This document shows positions 29,985-38,989 of a DNA stretch of 64,000 nt, in pieces (positions within the stretch are counted from its first letter, which is position 1; each line of letters begins with the position of its first letter). A program made the translations under genes and the position numbers. The DNA lies in NCBI GenBank assembly GCA_903845195.1, contig CAIMWO010000062.1, positions 62,001 through 126,000 of the forward strand, given 5' to 3'. The notes beneath the pieces are model-generated. The model saw nothing but the letters and a program-made list of their open reading frames with translations. It made no database searches and was not told where the DNA came from. The stretch is from an uncultured Phycisphaerales bacterium. GTDB lineage: Bacteria; Planctomycetota; Phycisphaerae; WQYP01.

Positions 29985-30431
29985 ATGACCCAGCCAGTCC
30001 CACCTGAACCCATCCCCAACGCCACAACGTATTCAACGCAGGACACCGAGCATCTCCGCCTCCTGCGAATCTTCTGGTACATCTGGGCCGGAATCACCGG
30101 GTTCTTTTCCTGTATTTTCATCGTTCACATTGTCATGGGCATCGTCTTCGTCGTCTCGCCGCCGACCAGTTCAACCGGTGGTCCAGTACCGCCCTTCCTT
30201 GGCTGGATGTTCATTGCCATGGGCTCGTGCTTCATGCTTTTCGGCTGGACCATCGCCGTACTCAGCATATTCGTCGCCAATTCCCTGGGCCGCCGGCGCC
30301 GCCACATGTTCTGCCTCATCGTCAGCGGGATCGCCTGCCTCAATGTTCCCTTGGGAACGATCCTCGGCGTCTTCACGATGATTGTTCTGCTCCGGCCAAC
30401 TGTGAAGACGTTGTTTCAGCGCGCGGCGTGA
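29985..30431 (+). CDS. Small membrane protein of unknown function
   Basis: A 148-residue protein with three or four hydrophobic helices (FWYIWAGITGFFSCIFIVHI, FLGWMFIAMGSCFMLFGW, MFCLIVSGIACLNVPLG). AGGAG precedes the ATG at 29985. It resembles small multi-helix proteins common in planctomycetes, but no function is known to me. Confidence 0.6.
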   Translation: MTQPVPPEPIPNATTYSTQDTEHLRLLRIFWYIWAGITGFFSCIFIVHIVMGIVFVVSPPTSSTGGPVPPFLGWMFIAMGSCFMLFGWTIAVLSIFVANSLGRRRRHMFCLIVSGIACLNVPLGTILGVFTMIVLLRPTVKTLFQRAA

Positions 30432-30667
30432 CCAAATTTCTTTCTCGTCGCCATCATCGCGCAGGACCCTGCCATGACCACAACGCCCATCAAAATGTCC
30501 CCCCGCCAATCACTCCTTATCCTGCGGGTCAAGTGACCGGCCCCTCATTGGGCGACCGCCTCAGCTTCACAAATCTCCTCCTTCCCGCACCCTCCAATCA
30601 ACTTCCGCGCCGGGCTCATTTCTGCTAAGATTCTCGTTTTCTCGCACTTTTCCGGCGTAGGAGATTT

Positions 30668-32878
30668 ATGCACGCGTGGTGGCGAGTATTACGCGGCGTC
30701 TGGCCGTACCGTGCCGTGGTGATCATATCGATGATCTGCGCCTTGGGCGTGGGTCTTTCTTATGCCGCGGGCATCGGCGTGTTGATGCCGGTCCTCAAAA
30801 TCTTCGTCTCCTCCGAGGGCGCCCATGCCTGGGCGCATCGCAGCGCCGTCGAAAAACGCTTTGATGTCACGATCTGGCCCCTCGGCGCCAACATTCAAAA
30901 GGGCAAGTCGGGAATCATCATCGGCGCCTTTGGCGGCAGTACCCCCGAGCCTCTTCAGTTGGGCAAATCCGATTACATCCAAATCCAAAGCATCGTGGGA
31001 AAAGATTTCGGCCCCCAGGACGAAACCGCGCGCTGGAGGTCGTTGATCAAAGCCCTCGCTACGGCGCCTGATGATCAACCCCTGCAGCTGAATATCACCC
31101 GCATGCCGTCGAATGAATCGTCGGTCGTCACCATCACGTCTCGGTCCAACAACGTCGTATCCAAAGCAGTCGCCAACGCCTTGATATGGGCGGTGGATTG
31201 GCTCCCCGAAGAACGGTTTACCGGTCTCGTTTATACGGTTCTGTTCTTCATTTTCCTGTGCATCGTCGGCTCGATATTCCGCTACTACCAGCAGTTTCTG
31301 GGCATGACGGTCGCCAATCGCGTCATTATGGACCTCCGCCGCCGCATGTACGATCGCGTCGTCCAGTTGCCCACCGGTTACTTCGCCCAGAAGGGCACCA
31401 GTGACTTGCTCTCGCGGCTCACCCAGGACACCAACACGCTCACCGCCGGCGTCTCCATGGCCTTCGGCAAGGCGATCCAGGAGCCGATCAAGGCCGTCGG
31501 GGCCTTCGGTTTGGCCATGTATCTCGACTGGAAACTCTGCCTCATGATCATCCTCAGCATGCCGGCGCTGGGCATCATCATCCATAAATTTTCCAAACGC
31601 ATGCGCAAAGCCGGCCGCCGCGCCCTCGAAAGCTGGTCCAACATGCTCGCGATCATCAACGAAACGCTCATCGGCGTGCGCGTCGTGAAAGCCTACTCCG
31701 GCGAAGGATTCGAACGTCGCCGTTTTGCCGGCGTGAACAAAAAACTCCTTAAGGAACAGATCAAACTCAATCATTACGGCGCACTCAGCCGCCCCGTGAT
31801 CGAAACCCTCGCCGTGGCGCTCTCCAGCATTCCCATGATGTTTGCCGCGCGGCGCGTCCTCAATGGCGGCGATGTCGAAGTCTTCTTCACCCTCCTCGGC
31901 TGCTTCGCCGCCATGCTCGAACCGATCCGCAAGCTTTCCGATGTCAACGGCGTCGTTCAGCAATCCAACGCCGCCGCCACGCGCGTCTTCGAAATCATCG
32001 ACATGGTCTCTGAACCCAATCACAACCATTCCCTCCCCAAACTCCCCCGCCACCAAAGCACCATCGAATTCCGCGACCTCACCTTCTCCTACCCCGGCCA
32101 CGAGGAACTCGTCCTCCAGAACATCAATCTCACCATCGGCTACCGCCAGAACGTCGCCCTCGTCGGCGGCAACGGCAGCGGCAAGACCACCCTCCTCAGC
32201 CTCCTTCCGCGCCTCTACATCCCCACCAAGGGCTCCGTCCTCATCGATGGCCGCGACATCGGCGAAGTCTCGCTCCGCAGCCTTCGCAAACAGATCGGCC
32301 TGGTCACCCAGGACACACTCCTCTTCGCCGACACCATCTACAACAACATCGCCTACGGCACGCGCCACGCCACCCGCGAACAGGTGATGGATGCCTCCCG
32401 CCGCAGCTACGCCGATGAATTCATCCGCAGCTTCCCCGAAGGCTACGAAACCCGCGTCGGCGAGCACGGCATCCGCTTGAGCGGCGGCCAGAAACAACGT
32501 ATCGCCATCGCCCGCGCCATCCTCCACGATCCCTCCATCCTCATCCTCGATGAGGCCATGAGCCAGATCGACTCCGACAGCGAAGCGAAAATCTCCCTCG
32601 CCCTGCGCGAATTCTCCCGCAACCGCACCGTCCTCATGATTGCCCACCGCTTTCAAACCGTGATTCTGGCCGACATGATCATCTGCCTCGACCACGGCAA
32701 GGTTGCCGGCATCGGCACCCACGCGCAGCTCATCGAGTCCTGCCTCGCCTACCGCAAACTCTACGAAAACCAGTTCCGTGAGGTCAGCGACTACCCCGCA
32801 GCCCCCGCCGCCGGCGATGAATCCGCCGCCGCCACCGAACCTGCCGCCTCGTCCGGGGTCACCGAAACCACCCCCTGA
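30668..32878 (+). CDS. ABC exporter (MsbA-type) with an unusually long extracytoplasmic loop
   Basis: A 736-residue fused permease/ATPase. The ATPase has Walker A GGNGSGKTT, the signature LSGGQKQR, Walker B SILILDEAM and the H-loop MIAHRFQTV. The permease half is odd: helix 1 (about 15-45) and helix 2 (about 180-205) are separated by about 135 residues instead of a short loop. That stretch is charged and probably folds outside. After Walker B the usual ALD is replaced by QID. The C-terminus is Ala/Pro-rich. It is likely a lipid or polysaccharide exporter. pyrC follows after 37 bases. Confidence 0.88.
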   Translation: MHAWWRVLRGVWPYRAVVIISMICALGVGLSYAAGIGVLMPVLKIFVSSEGAHAWAHRSAVEKRFDVTIWPLGANIQKGKSGIIIGAFGGSTPEPLQLGKSDYIQIQSIVGKDFGPQDETARWRSLIKALATAPDDQPLQLNITRMPSNESSVVTITSRSNNVVSKAVANALIWAVDWLPEERFTGLVYTVLFFIFLCIVGSIFRYYQQFLGMTVANRVIMDLRRRMYDRVVQLPTGYFAQKGTSDLLSRLTQDTNTLTAGVSMAFGKAIQEPIKAVGAFGLAMYLDWKLCLMIILSMPALGIIIHKFSKRMRKAGRRALESWSNMLAIINETLIGVRVVKAYSGEGFERRRFAGVNKKLLKEQIKLNHYGALSRPVIETLAVALSSIPMMFAARRVLNGGDVEVFFTLLGCFAAMLEPIRKLSDVNGVVQQSNAAATRVFEIIDMVSEPNHNHSLPKLPRHQSTIEFRDLTFSYPGHEELVLQNINLTIGYRQNVALVGGNGSGKTTLLSLLPRLYIPTKGSVLIDGRDIGEVSLRSLRKQIGLVTQDTLLFADTIYNNIAYGTRHATREQVMDASRRSYADEFIRSFPEGYETRVGEHGIRLSGGQKQRIAIARAILHDPSILILDEAMSQIDSDSEAKISLALREFSRNRTVLMIAHRFQTVILADMIICLDHGKVAGIGTHAQLIESCLAYRKLYENQFREVSDYPAAPAAGDESAAATEPAASSGVTETTP

Positions 32879-32915
32879 CTTCGCGCCGCCGCCGAATGCC
32901 GTATACTCTGTGGCC

Positions 32916-34223
32916 ATGAATGCGATTCTGATTGCCAACGGCACCGTCCTGGACCCCTCCCGCAATTTCGCGCAAGTCGCCGATGTGCTCATCTGCGACG
33001 GCAAGATCGTCGAGATCGGTCCGGCCCTCAAGCCCCAGGCCCCCAAGGGCGCCACCGTCATCGACGCCACCGGCCTCTACGTCACCCCCGGCCTCATCGA
33101 CATCCACGTACATTTCCGCGAGCCCGGCCTCGAAGCCAAGGAAACCATCGCCACCGGCAGCGCCGCCGCAGTCGCCGGCGGCTTCACCACCGTTTGCTGC
33201 ATGCCCAACACCCAGCCCGCACTCGATGACGATACCCAGATCGGCTTCGTCTACACCAAGGCCCGCGAAGCCCACCTCTGCAACGTTCTGCCCATCGGCG
33301 CGATCACCAAAGGCCGCAAAGGCACTGAACTTGCCGAAATGGCCCTCATGCAGAAGGCCGGCGCGATCGGCTTTTCGGATGATGGCGTCGGCGTCGGCAG
33401 CGCTGCCGTCATGCTCAAGGCCCTGCAGTACGTCAAAATGCTCGGGAGCATCATCACTCAGCATTGCGAGGAACCCACCCTCACCGGCGGTCCCATGAAC
33501 GCCGGACTCGTTGCCACCAAGCTCGGCCTCGGCGGACTTCCCCCCGTCTCCGAAGAACTCATGATCGCCCGCGATCTGCTCCTCAATCAACGCATCGGCG
33601 CTCGCTATCACATCCAGCACATCTCCACCGCCGGCGCTGTAGAACTCGTCCGCCAGGCCAAACAGAGCGGTCAGTCCGTCACCGCCGAAGTCGCCCCCCA
33701 TCACCTGCTCCTCACCGATGAAGCCTGCGCCACCTACGATCCGCATACAAAGATGAACCCGCCCCTGCGCACCCAGGCGGATGTCGACGCCTGCATCCAG
33801 GGCGTCGTCGACGGCACCATCGATTGCCTCGCCACCGACCACGCCCCTCACACCCCCGAAGAAAAAGAACTCGAATTCGACAAGGCCCCCTTCGGCATCA
33901 TCGGCCTCGAAACCGCCCTGGCCCTCTATGCCCGGGCGCTCGTCGCCCCCGGCCACCTGACGTGGTCTCAACTCATCGAAAAAATGACCGCCGCACCCGC
34001 CCGCGTCATGAAGATCGCCGGCAAAGGCACCCTCGCCCCAGACTCCATCGCCGACGTCACCATCTTCGATCCCCAGGCTGCCTGGACCATCGACGCCGAA
34101 AAATCCTACAGCAAAAGCCGCAACACCCCCTTCGCCGGCTGGAACGTCACCGGCCAGGTCCGCTACACCATCGTCAACGGCCGCATCGTCTTCGACGGCC
34201 AGGTGCGCCGCCCCGCAGACTAA
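32916..34223 (+). CDS. pyrC: Dihydroorotase
   Basis: A 435-residue class I dihydroorotase for pyrimidine synthesis. Metal-binding motif DIHVHFREPGLE, the ornithine-like block CCMPNTQPALDD and the second metal site CLATDHAPHTPEEK are present. The start at 32916 (MNAILIANGTV) matches the family, and a TATACT box sits just upstream. It could be the amidohydrolase subunit used with PyrB, which is not in the window. The stop codon overlaps a possible ATG of the NYN gene. Confidence 0.95.
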   Translation: MNAILIANGTVLDPSRNFAQVADVLICDGKIVEIGPALKPQAPKGATVIDATGLYVTPGLIDIHVHFREPGLEAKETIATGSAAAVAGGFTTVCCMPNTQPALDDDTQIGFVYTKAREAHLCNVLPIGAITKGRKGTELAEMALMQKAGAIGFSDDGVGVGSAAVMLKALQYVKMLGSIITQHCEEPTLTGGPMNAGLVATKLGLGGLPPVSEELMIARDLLLNQRIGARYHIQHISTAGAVELVRQAKQSGQSVTAEVAPHHLLLTDEACATYDPHTKMNPPLRTQADVDACIQGVVDGTIDCLATDHAPHTPEEKELEFDKAPFGIIGLETALALYARALVAPGHLTWSQLIEKMTAAPARVMKIAGKGTLAPDSIADVTIFDPQAAWTIDAEKSYSKSRNTPFAGWNVTGQVRYTIVNGRIVFDGQVRRPAD

Positions 34224-34252
34224 TGTGGGTTGTAACTCATTCCAGGTCGCCC

Positions 34253-34822
34253 ATGCCTTACATAGTCGATACCTACAACTGCATTCACGCCGGCCTCAAC
34301 CTCGGCGGCGCGTTTTCCAACCTTACCGTCCACTGCCTCTGCCAGTGGATCGCCGCCAGCCCGCGTAATCCCAAAGTGCTCCTCGTCCTCGACGGCGGCA
34401 AAAAACCGGATGAACCCGACGAAACCGAATTTACTTCCATCAACTTTCGCTACTCCGGCCCCGGCATCTCCGCCGATTCCATCATCGCCCAACTCGTCGA
34501 ACGCTCCCAGAGCCGCAAAAAATTGATCGTCGTCAGCAACGACCGCGCCGTCATGCTCCACGCCCGCAAGAACTACGCCAGTGCCATGACCTGCGAAGCC
34601 TTCCTCACCGAACTCCTCGGCGCCCAGCCCACCCGCGGCGGAAAGAATCCCACCCTCCCCGCGCAAAAGACCGGCGGCCCTTCCACCCGTGGTGAAACCG
34701 ATCACTGGCTCAAAGAATTCGGCATCAACGCCCCACCCCCGCTCTCCAAACCCCCCGCGCGCAACCCCGACGACGAAATCGACAACCTCGACATGGACCA
34801 ACTGATGGGCAATGATCCGTGA
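34253..34822 (+). CDS. NYN-domain (YacP-like) protein
   Basis: A 189-residue protein with the start pattern YIVDTYNCIHAG and a second acidic strand VLLVLDGGKKPDE, typical of NYN/YacP predicted RNases. KLIVVSNDRAVMLHAR gives the third strand. Two starts are possible: ATG at 34223, overlapping the pyrC stop, or 34253, which matches the family better. The C-terminus is Pro-rich and disordered. YacP-like proteins are linked to rRNA or tRNA cleavage, but the substrate here is unknown. Confidence 0.75.
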   Translation: MPYIVDTYNCIHAGLNLGGAFSNLTVHCLCQWIAASPRNPKVLLVLDGGKKPDEPDETEFTSINFRYSGPGISADSIIAQLVERSQSRKKLIVVSNDRAVMLHARKNYASAMTCEAFLTELLGAQPTRGGKNPTLPAQKTGGPSTRGETDHWLKEFGINAPPPLSKPPARNPDDEIDNLDMDQLMGNDP

Positions 34823-34837
34823 CGCAAGCTCGTCGAC

Positions 34838-34872
34838 CGTTGGTCATTGCGTCATTGGTCCTTGTGTCATTT
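34838..34872. repeat. Heptamer array (word TTGGTCA/CAATGAC)
   Basis: Alternating 7- and 8-base units TTGGTCA, TTGCGTCA, TTGGTCC, TTGTGTCA. Same word family as 17057-17141. It lies between the convergent NYN and thioredoxin genes and abuts the latter's stop. Confidence 0.75.
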
Positions 34873-34874
34873 TA

Positions 34875-35741
34875 TTACGCTTCCCCATGCAGCTTCGTCA
34901 GCCGCGGGCTCGTCAGCAGCATCCACTGGATGCGCTCAAAATACCCCAGCCATTCGGCGGTATTCTCCGCCATGATGTCCTGCCCCGGCGTCACCAGGCC
35001 CGTCGGGCACGATGCCCCCTCGGTCGCCGCAAGCTTCTTCGCCGCCTTTGCCCGGTACGTCGCCAGCGTCCGTTCCCCGAAACGCCCGCACTCGTACCAG
35101 TCTTCCGACAGAAAGACCAGCATCGGCACGCGCGGCGCCCCGCAGATCGAAAGCTCCTTCGCCACCGCATGGTCCCATGTCTCAAAGTTTTCATAGCCGA
35201 ACTGCGCCGACAACGCTGCATCACGCTGCTCCGTCGTGATCATCCCGGCCGCCGTCATCACGTCGCCGATCCGCACGTTCAGCCCCTTGGCCTTGTTCTC
35301 TTCCTGCATCAGCAGCGCCTTCTCCACCCGTTCCGGCGTCAGGATGCCCCACTTCACCAGGATCTTTCCGATCGGCCGCGAACGGATGTCCATCGGGTCT
35401 TCCGCCGTCCCCGGCTGTGGTGCCATGGCCGCAACCGGCGGCTTGACCGCATCAAAATTCTGCGCGCGGTTGATGAATCGCAGATCGATCAGCAGCGAAC
35501 ATTCCGCGAATTTCTGGAAAATCGGGCAGGCATTCACGCAATCCCCGCACCATGGCCCCGTCATGCACAAGACGTTCATCTTCCGCGTGAAACTCCCCAG
35601 CAAGGCCTGCTGCCCCGGTTGAATCTTCACCGCGTCATATACCGCGCCCCATTTGGCCTTCTGCTCCGGCGTCGCATATTTCGCGAGAAAATCGGCGTAA
35701 GGCAGGGCACGTTCAAACACGGGTCGAAAATCAAATGGCAT
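34875..35741 (-). CDS. Thioredoxin-fold protein with an inserted MshEN-like domain
   Basis: A 288-residue protein. Residues 40-95 carry a thioredoxin-type CGDC active site (C65/C68, in GPWCGDCVNACPIF). Residues about 120-182 look like a MshEN/T2SSE-N module made of two similar halves: RPIGKILVKWGILTPERVE..LLMQ and RIGDVMTAAGMITTEQRDA..LSAQ. The thioredoxin fold appears to resume at VPMLVFLSEDWYECGRFGERT. MshEN domains bind cyclic di-GMP in other proteins, so a redox protein controlled by this messenger is possible, but that is inference. The start is ATG at 35741 (or 35744) with CCGGAG before it. Confidence 0.7.
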   Translation of the reverse strand: MPFDFRPVFERALPYADFLAKYATPEQKAKWGAVYDAVKIQPGQQALLGSFTRKMNVLCMTGPWCGDCVNACPIFQKFAECSLLIDLRFINRAQNFDAVKPPVAAMAPQPGTAEDPMDIRSRPIGKILVKWGILTPERVEKALLMQEENKAKGLNVRIGDVMTAAGMITTEQRDAALSAQFGYENFETWDHAVAKELSICGAPRVPMLVFLSEDWYECGRFGERTLATYRAKAAKKLAATEGASCPTGLVTPGQDIMAENTAEWLGYFERIQWMLLTSPRLTKLHGEA

Positions 35742-35961
35742 CATTCACTCCGGAAAAAGACGGACTGTACAACACTTCCATTCCTGAAAGCAGGTTCATA
35801 ACTCCGGAAAGCCGCAGGAAGCAGTCGGCTTTCAAAGAGTGCCTGAGACTATGAAACAGCCTGTAACCTATATCGGTCAAGTCCTCACAAAGTTTTATTT
35901 TACCTAATAATTTCTTAGACATGACCACATGTATCCCAGTTCGGCGACCTTCTCTTCAACG

Positions 35962-36693
35962 TCACTCCGCGCTATTTGTTTCCGCCGCTTTGACCAATGC
36001 CGAAAATAATCGCTCGTGCAGTGTCCCCGGCAGGTTCTCCGGATGCCACTGCACCGCCACCCAAAAGGCCATCGAGACGTCCTCAATCGCCTCCACCAGC
36101 CCGTCCGACGCAAACGCCGCAGGCATCAATCCATGCCCAACCTTGGCCACCCCCTGCCGATGCCGCGAATTCACCTCCAACCGCTCCACTCCCAGTATCC
36201 CATGCAACCGCGTCCCCGGCCGGATCGTCGCCTCATGCACGTGCGTGCCGTAACTCTCCGGCGTCGGCAGATGATGCGTCAGCGTCGAATCCGGTACCGC
36301 CTCTGCCACCGACTGATGCAACGTCCCCCGCCGCGCCACGTTCATCTCCTGGCATCCCAGGCAGATTCCCAGTACCGGCAGATTCCGCTGCTCCGCCAGC
36401 GCCAATATCGCAAAATCAAACGCCTCGCGCAGCGCACTCATCCGCCGTGTCTTCGGATGCAACTCCTGCCCATACAACTTCGGATCGACATCGTCCCCGC
36501 CCGACATAATCAAACCGTCCAGCCCCGCGATCATCTCCAGCCGCAGCGCGTGGTCGTGCGTCGCCGGCAACAGCATCGGCAGCCCCCCTGCACGCGCCAC
36601 CGCGTCCGTGTAGGCCGTGCAAAGCTCCACCTTCGGTCGCCATTTGTCCGGCGCCCCCGTGTCCATCGACAACCCGATCCGTGGTCGTGCCAT
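35962..36693 (-). CDS. Gamma-glutamyl-gamma-aminobutyrate hydrolase (PuuD-like, peptidase C26)
   Basis: A 243-residue class I glutamine amidotransferase-like hydrolase. The nucleophile elbow is GICLGCQEMNV, the histidine and glutamate are in AVQWHPENL, and GLIMSGGDDVDPKLYG is the family signature. Such enzymes free GABA or glutamate from gamma-glutamyl compounds. The start at 36693 (MARPRIGLSMD) is supported by AGGGAC. Genes on either side are unrelated. Confidence 0.9.
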   Translation of the reverse strand: MARPRIGLSMDTGAPDKWRPKVELCTAYTDAVARAGGLPMLLPATHDHALRLEMIAGLDGLIMSGGDDVDPKLYGQELHPKTRRMSALREAFDFAILALAEQRNLPVLGICLGCQEMNVARRGTLHQSVAEAVPDSTLTHHLPTPESYGTHVHEATIRPGTRLHGILGVERLEVNSRHRQGVAKVGHGLMPAAFASDGLVEAIEDVSMAFWVAVQWHPENLPGTLHERLFSALVKAAETNSAE

Positions 36694-36751
36694 GAAAGTC
36701 CCTGCTAAAGCATATTCCAATCATCCACTCGAACGTCGCGTTCCCGCTCCA

Positions 36752-37672
36752 TCAATTCTTGCCCGCCTCATACGTGCGCCCGGCAATCGTGTTGGTGTTC
36801 GATTTCGAAAGGGGTACGCCGATGACGCCGCGCTCCGTTCTCGAACGAAGGCTCTCATGAGATACACCGCCGGCAGTATACTTTACCTTTCCTATTCCCA
36901 TCCGTGATTGCAGCTCGTCCAGAAGCTTCCTGACCGCCCATTGATTCCGCGCCGTCTGCGTGACAATCAGCTGTCCATTCAATTCCGAGAGATTCGCGAA
37001 TCCGCCCTTATCGCGCCACGAGTCCGTGGCGACAACCGATTCAATGGTGTCGCGGATATCCCTGACGACATCGTCGCTGTTTTCCCGTCCATGACTGGCG
37101 GCCACCATCAGATGCACGAGATCTCGCACATCGTAAACCGCTACGAGCGCATAGCTGGGGCTGTTCAAATCCTCCGCGGTCGTCACGATCACCATGCCGC
37201 TGTCGATCGTCCACCGTAAATCGGCAGTTCCGCCGCCGACTTCGCCCAGTACCATCTCGAACATTCTGTACCACGGCGTTGGGTTCTGAATACTAAAGCT
37301 GACGTGGCTATTGCGATCGATGCCCGCATTTTCAAGCGTCTTCCATTTCACGAAGATATCCACGCCGGCCAGGTCAGAGAAGTTCTTAATCACCTCGTGG
37401 AGCGGCCGGTCTTTCGCCGTCAGCACAACGGGCCTCCGCAACTTCTCCAGAGTCTTCGCCGTCGCCTTTTCGTTCTCCGGCCCAGCCATGGGATCCCTGA
37501 TGCCGGCGACCGCATCTGGATTTACTTGGTTATAGGCAAACCATGCACCGGGCGAAGCATTCGCCGCGTAGTTCGTCTCCCGCCCCGTCGTTTGCGGCGC
37601 ATCCGAAAATCCCCAGCCAAGCCCCGCCAGTAATCCCAGACCCAGCACGCCCGTCATGATCCCGATGCGCAT
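36752..37672 (-). CDS. Exported STN-domain (secretin N-terminal-like) protein
   Basis: A 306-residue protein with an N-terminal signal or anchor (IMTGVLGLGLLAGLGWGF). A block like the STN domain follows (LTAKDRPLHEVIKNFSDLAG), then a beta-rich middle and a second repeat (LNGQLIVTQTARNQWAVRKLLDEL) as in secretin N-domains. AAGGAG supports the start at 37672. No secretin pore domain is present. This type is common in planctomycetes; the role is unknown. Confidence 0.65.
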   Translation of the reverse strand: MRIGIMTGVLGLGLLAGLGWGFSDAPQTTGRETNYAANASPGAWFAYNQVNPDAVAGIRDPMAGPENEKATAKTLEKLRRPVVLTAKDRPLHEVIKNFSDLAGVDIFVKWKTLENAGIDRNSHVSFSIQNPTPWYRMFEMVLGEVGGGTADLRWTIDSGMVIVTTAEDLNSPSYALVAVYDVRDLVHLMVAASHGRENSDDVVRDIRDTIESVVATDSWRDKGGFANLSELNGQLIVTQTARNQWAVRKLLDELQSRMGIGKVKYTAGGVSHESLRSRTERGVIGVPLSKSNTNTIAGRTYEAGKN

Positions 37673-37835
37673 GGTCAACTCCTTCCAATCCCCCACCTAT
37701 TGTCCCGCCTCCCGTCACGCTGATCAATCCCTTAATGCCCCTTAAAGCCCTTCGACGCCGTCGAGGGGGTCAAATGGCCATCGCAAATCCCAACACCATG
37801 CGACCGCGAACGATGCGCCTTCTCATCATCACTCC

Positions 37836-37857
37836 CTAACTCATAACCCATAACCCG
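37836..37857. repeat. Short heptamer array (word ATAACCC)
   Basis: CTAACTC, ATAACCC, ATAACCC units in the gap upstream of scpA. The array is short and less certain than the others. Confidence 0.5.
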
Positions 37858-37920
37858 CCTCGGGTCATGTGCCCCGAATGATTGGCTCGCCATCCTGCGA
37901 TCGGGTAATCTCTCCTCCCT

Positions 37921-38829
37921 ATGACCGAACCCGTGCCGCCAACCACTCCCGTCGTGCCCTCCACGGCCCACGACGAATATCGCGTGAACCTGGAAGTCTA
38001 CTCCGGGCCGCTGGAACTGCTGCTGTACCTGATCCGGCGCGATGAAGTCGACATCAAAAACATCCCCATCGCCCGCATCACCCAGCAATACCTCAAGCAC
38101 GTCGAAATCATCCGCCGCATCGATATCAATCTCGCCGGCGAATTCCTCGTGATGGCCGCCACGCTGATGGAAATCAAGTCCCGCATGCTCATCCCGCATC
38201 AGGCGCCCAATCCCGATGACCCCAATGCCCCCAGCGTCACCAGCGTCGAAGACCTCACCGATCCGCGTTACGAACTCGTCAAGCAACTCCTCGAATACAA
38301 GCACTTCAAAGATGCCGCCACCGACCTCCGCCGCCGCTCCCAGGTGGAAAATGATCGTTACCCCCGCGCCGTCTCCCGCCCCGAAACCAAGGCCCCGCTC
38401 GAAATCGAAGACCTCGACCTCTTCCGCCTCATCGACGCCTTCAACGCCATCATGGTCTCCGTCGGCCATTCCGCCTTCGGCCACGAAGTCGTCTACGACG
38501 ATACCCCCATCTCCCTCCACCAGGCTGACATCCTCGACCGCCTCGTTCGCGACGGCGGCGGCACGGGCGGACGCGGACTCACCCTCCAGGAACTCTTCGT
38601 CGGACGCACCAAAAAATCCGAAATGATCGGCCTCTTCCTCGCCACCCTCGAACTCATCCGCCAGAAAAAAATCGCCGTCGACCAGACCGAAACCCTCGGC
38701 GAAATCCGCATCAAACTCCGCGAAGACGCCCCCGACCAGATCCTCTTCAACGAAGAAACCAACCAACCCCCCGCACCCGATCCCGCCCCTTCCACCTCCC
38801 CTGACGAACCTCCCGCACCCACCGTTTAG
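37921..38829 (+). CDS. scpA: Segregation and condensation protein A
   Basis: A 302-residue kleisin with the N-terminal block YSGPLELLLYLIRRDEVDI and the linked helix FLVMAATLMEIKSRMLIP. The C-terminal winged-helix part is seen in FLATLELIRQKKIAVDQ. It links SMC heads during chromosome segregation; scpB and smc are not in view. The C-terminal 30 residues are proline-rich. Confidence 0.93.
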   Translation: MTEPVPPTTPVVPSTAHDEYRVNLEVYSGPLELLLYLIRRDEVDIKNIPIARITQQYLKHVEIIRRIDINLAGEFLVMAATLMEIKSRMLIPHQAPNPDDPNAPSVTSVEDLTDPRYELVKQLLEYKHFKDAATDLRRRSQVENDRYPRAVSRPETKAPLEIEDLDLFRLIDAFNAIMVSVGHSAFGHEVVYDDTPISLHQADILDRLVRDGGGTGGRGLTLQELFVGRTKKSEMIGLFLATLELIRQKKIAVDQTETLGEIRIKLREDAPDQILFNEETNQPPAPDPAPSTSPDEPPAPTV

Positions 38830-38857
38830 CCGCCAGTCGCAGATCGGCAAATACCCC

Positions 38858-38885
38858 GTCTACTGTCTACCGTCTACCGTCTACC
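38858..38885. repeat. Heptamer array (word GTCTACC)
   Basis: GTCTACT, GTCTACC, GTCTACC, GTCTACC in exact register, in the 160-base gap after scpA. The reverse word occurs at 52718-52745. Confidence 0.9.
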
Positions 38886-38989
38886 TCCCACTCCTTCCCC
38901 TTCCCCCCGCGTTCTGCGATAATTCCCACCACTTTCAGCCAATTCCGGCCCTCCCGTTTTTCAGACCTTTTTGTGTGCGGAGGTTTTCC

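Noticed and set aside
30689..33070. Long minus-strand open frame opposite the ABC exporter
   Set aside because: Antisense shadow; the plus strand has complete ABC motifs.
35731..35928. Possible 65-residue minus-strand gene before the thioredoxin-fold gene
   Set aside because: No recognisable domain, weak start, overlaps the next gene; a hairpin in it suggests a noncoding leader.
37732..38850. Minus-strand open frame opposite scpA
   Set aside because: Shadow of scpA; composition of repeated Asp, Glu, Val and Gly.
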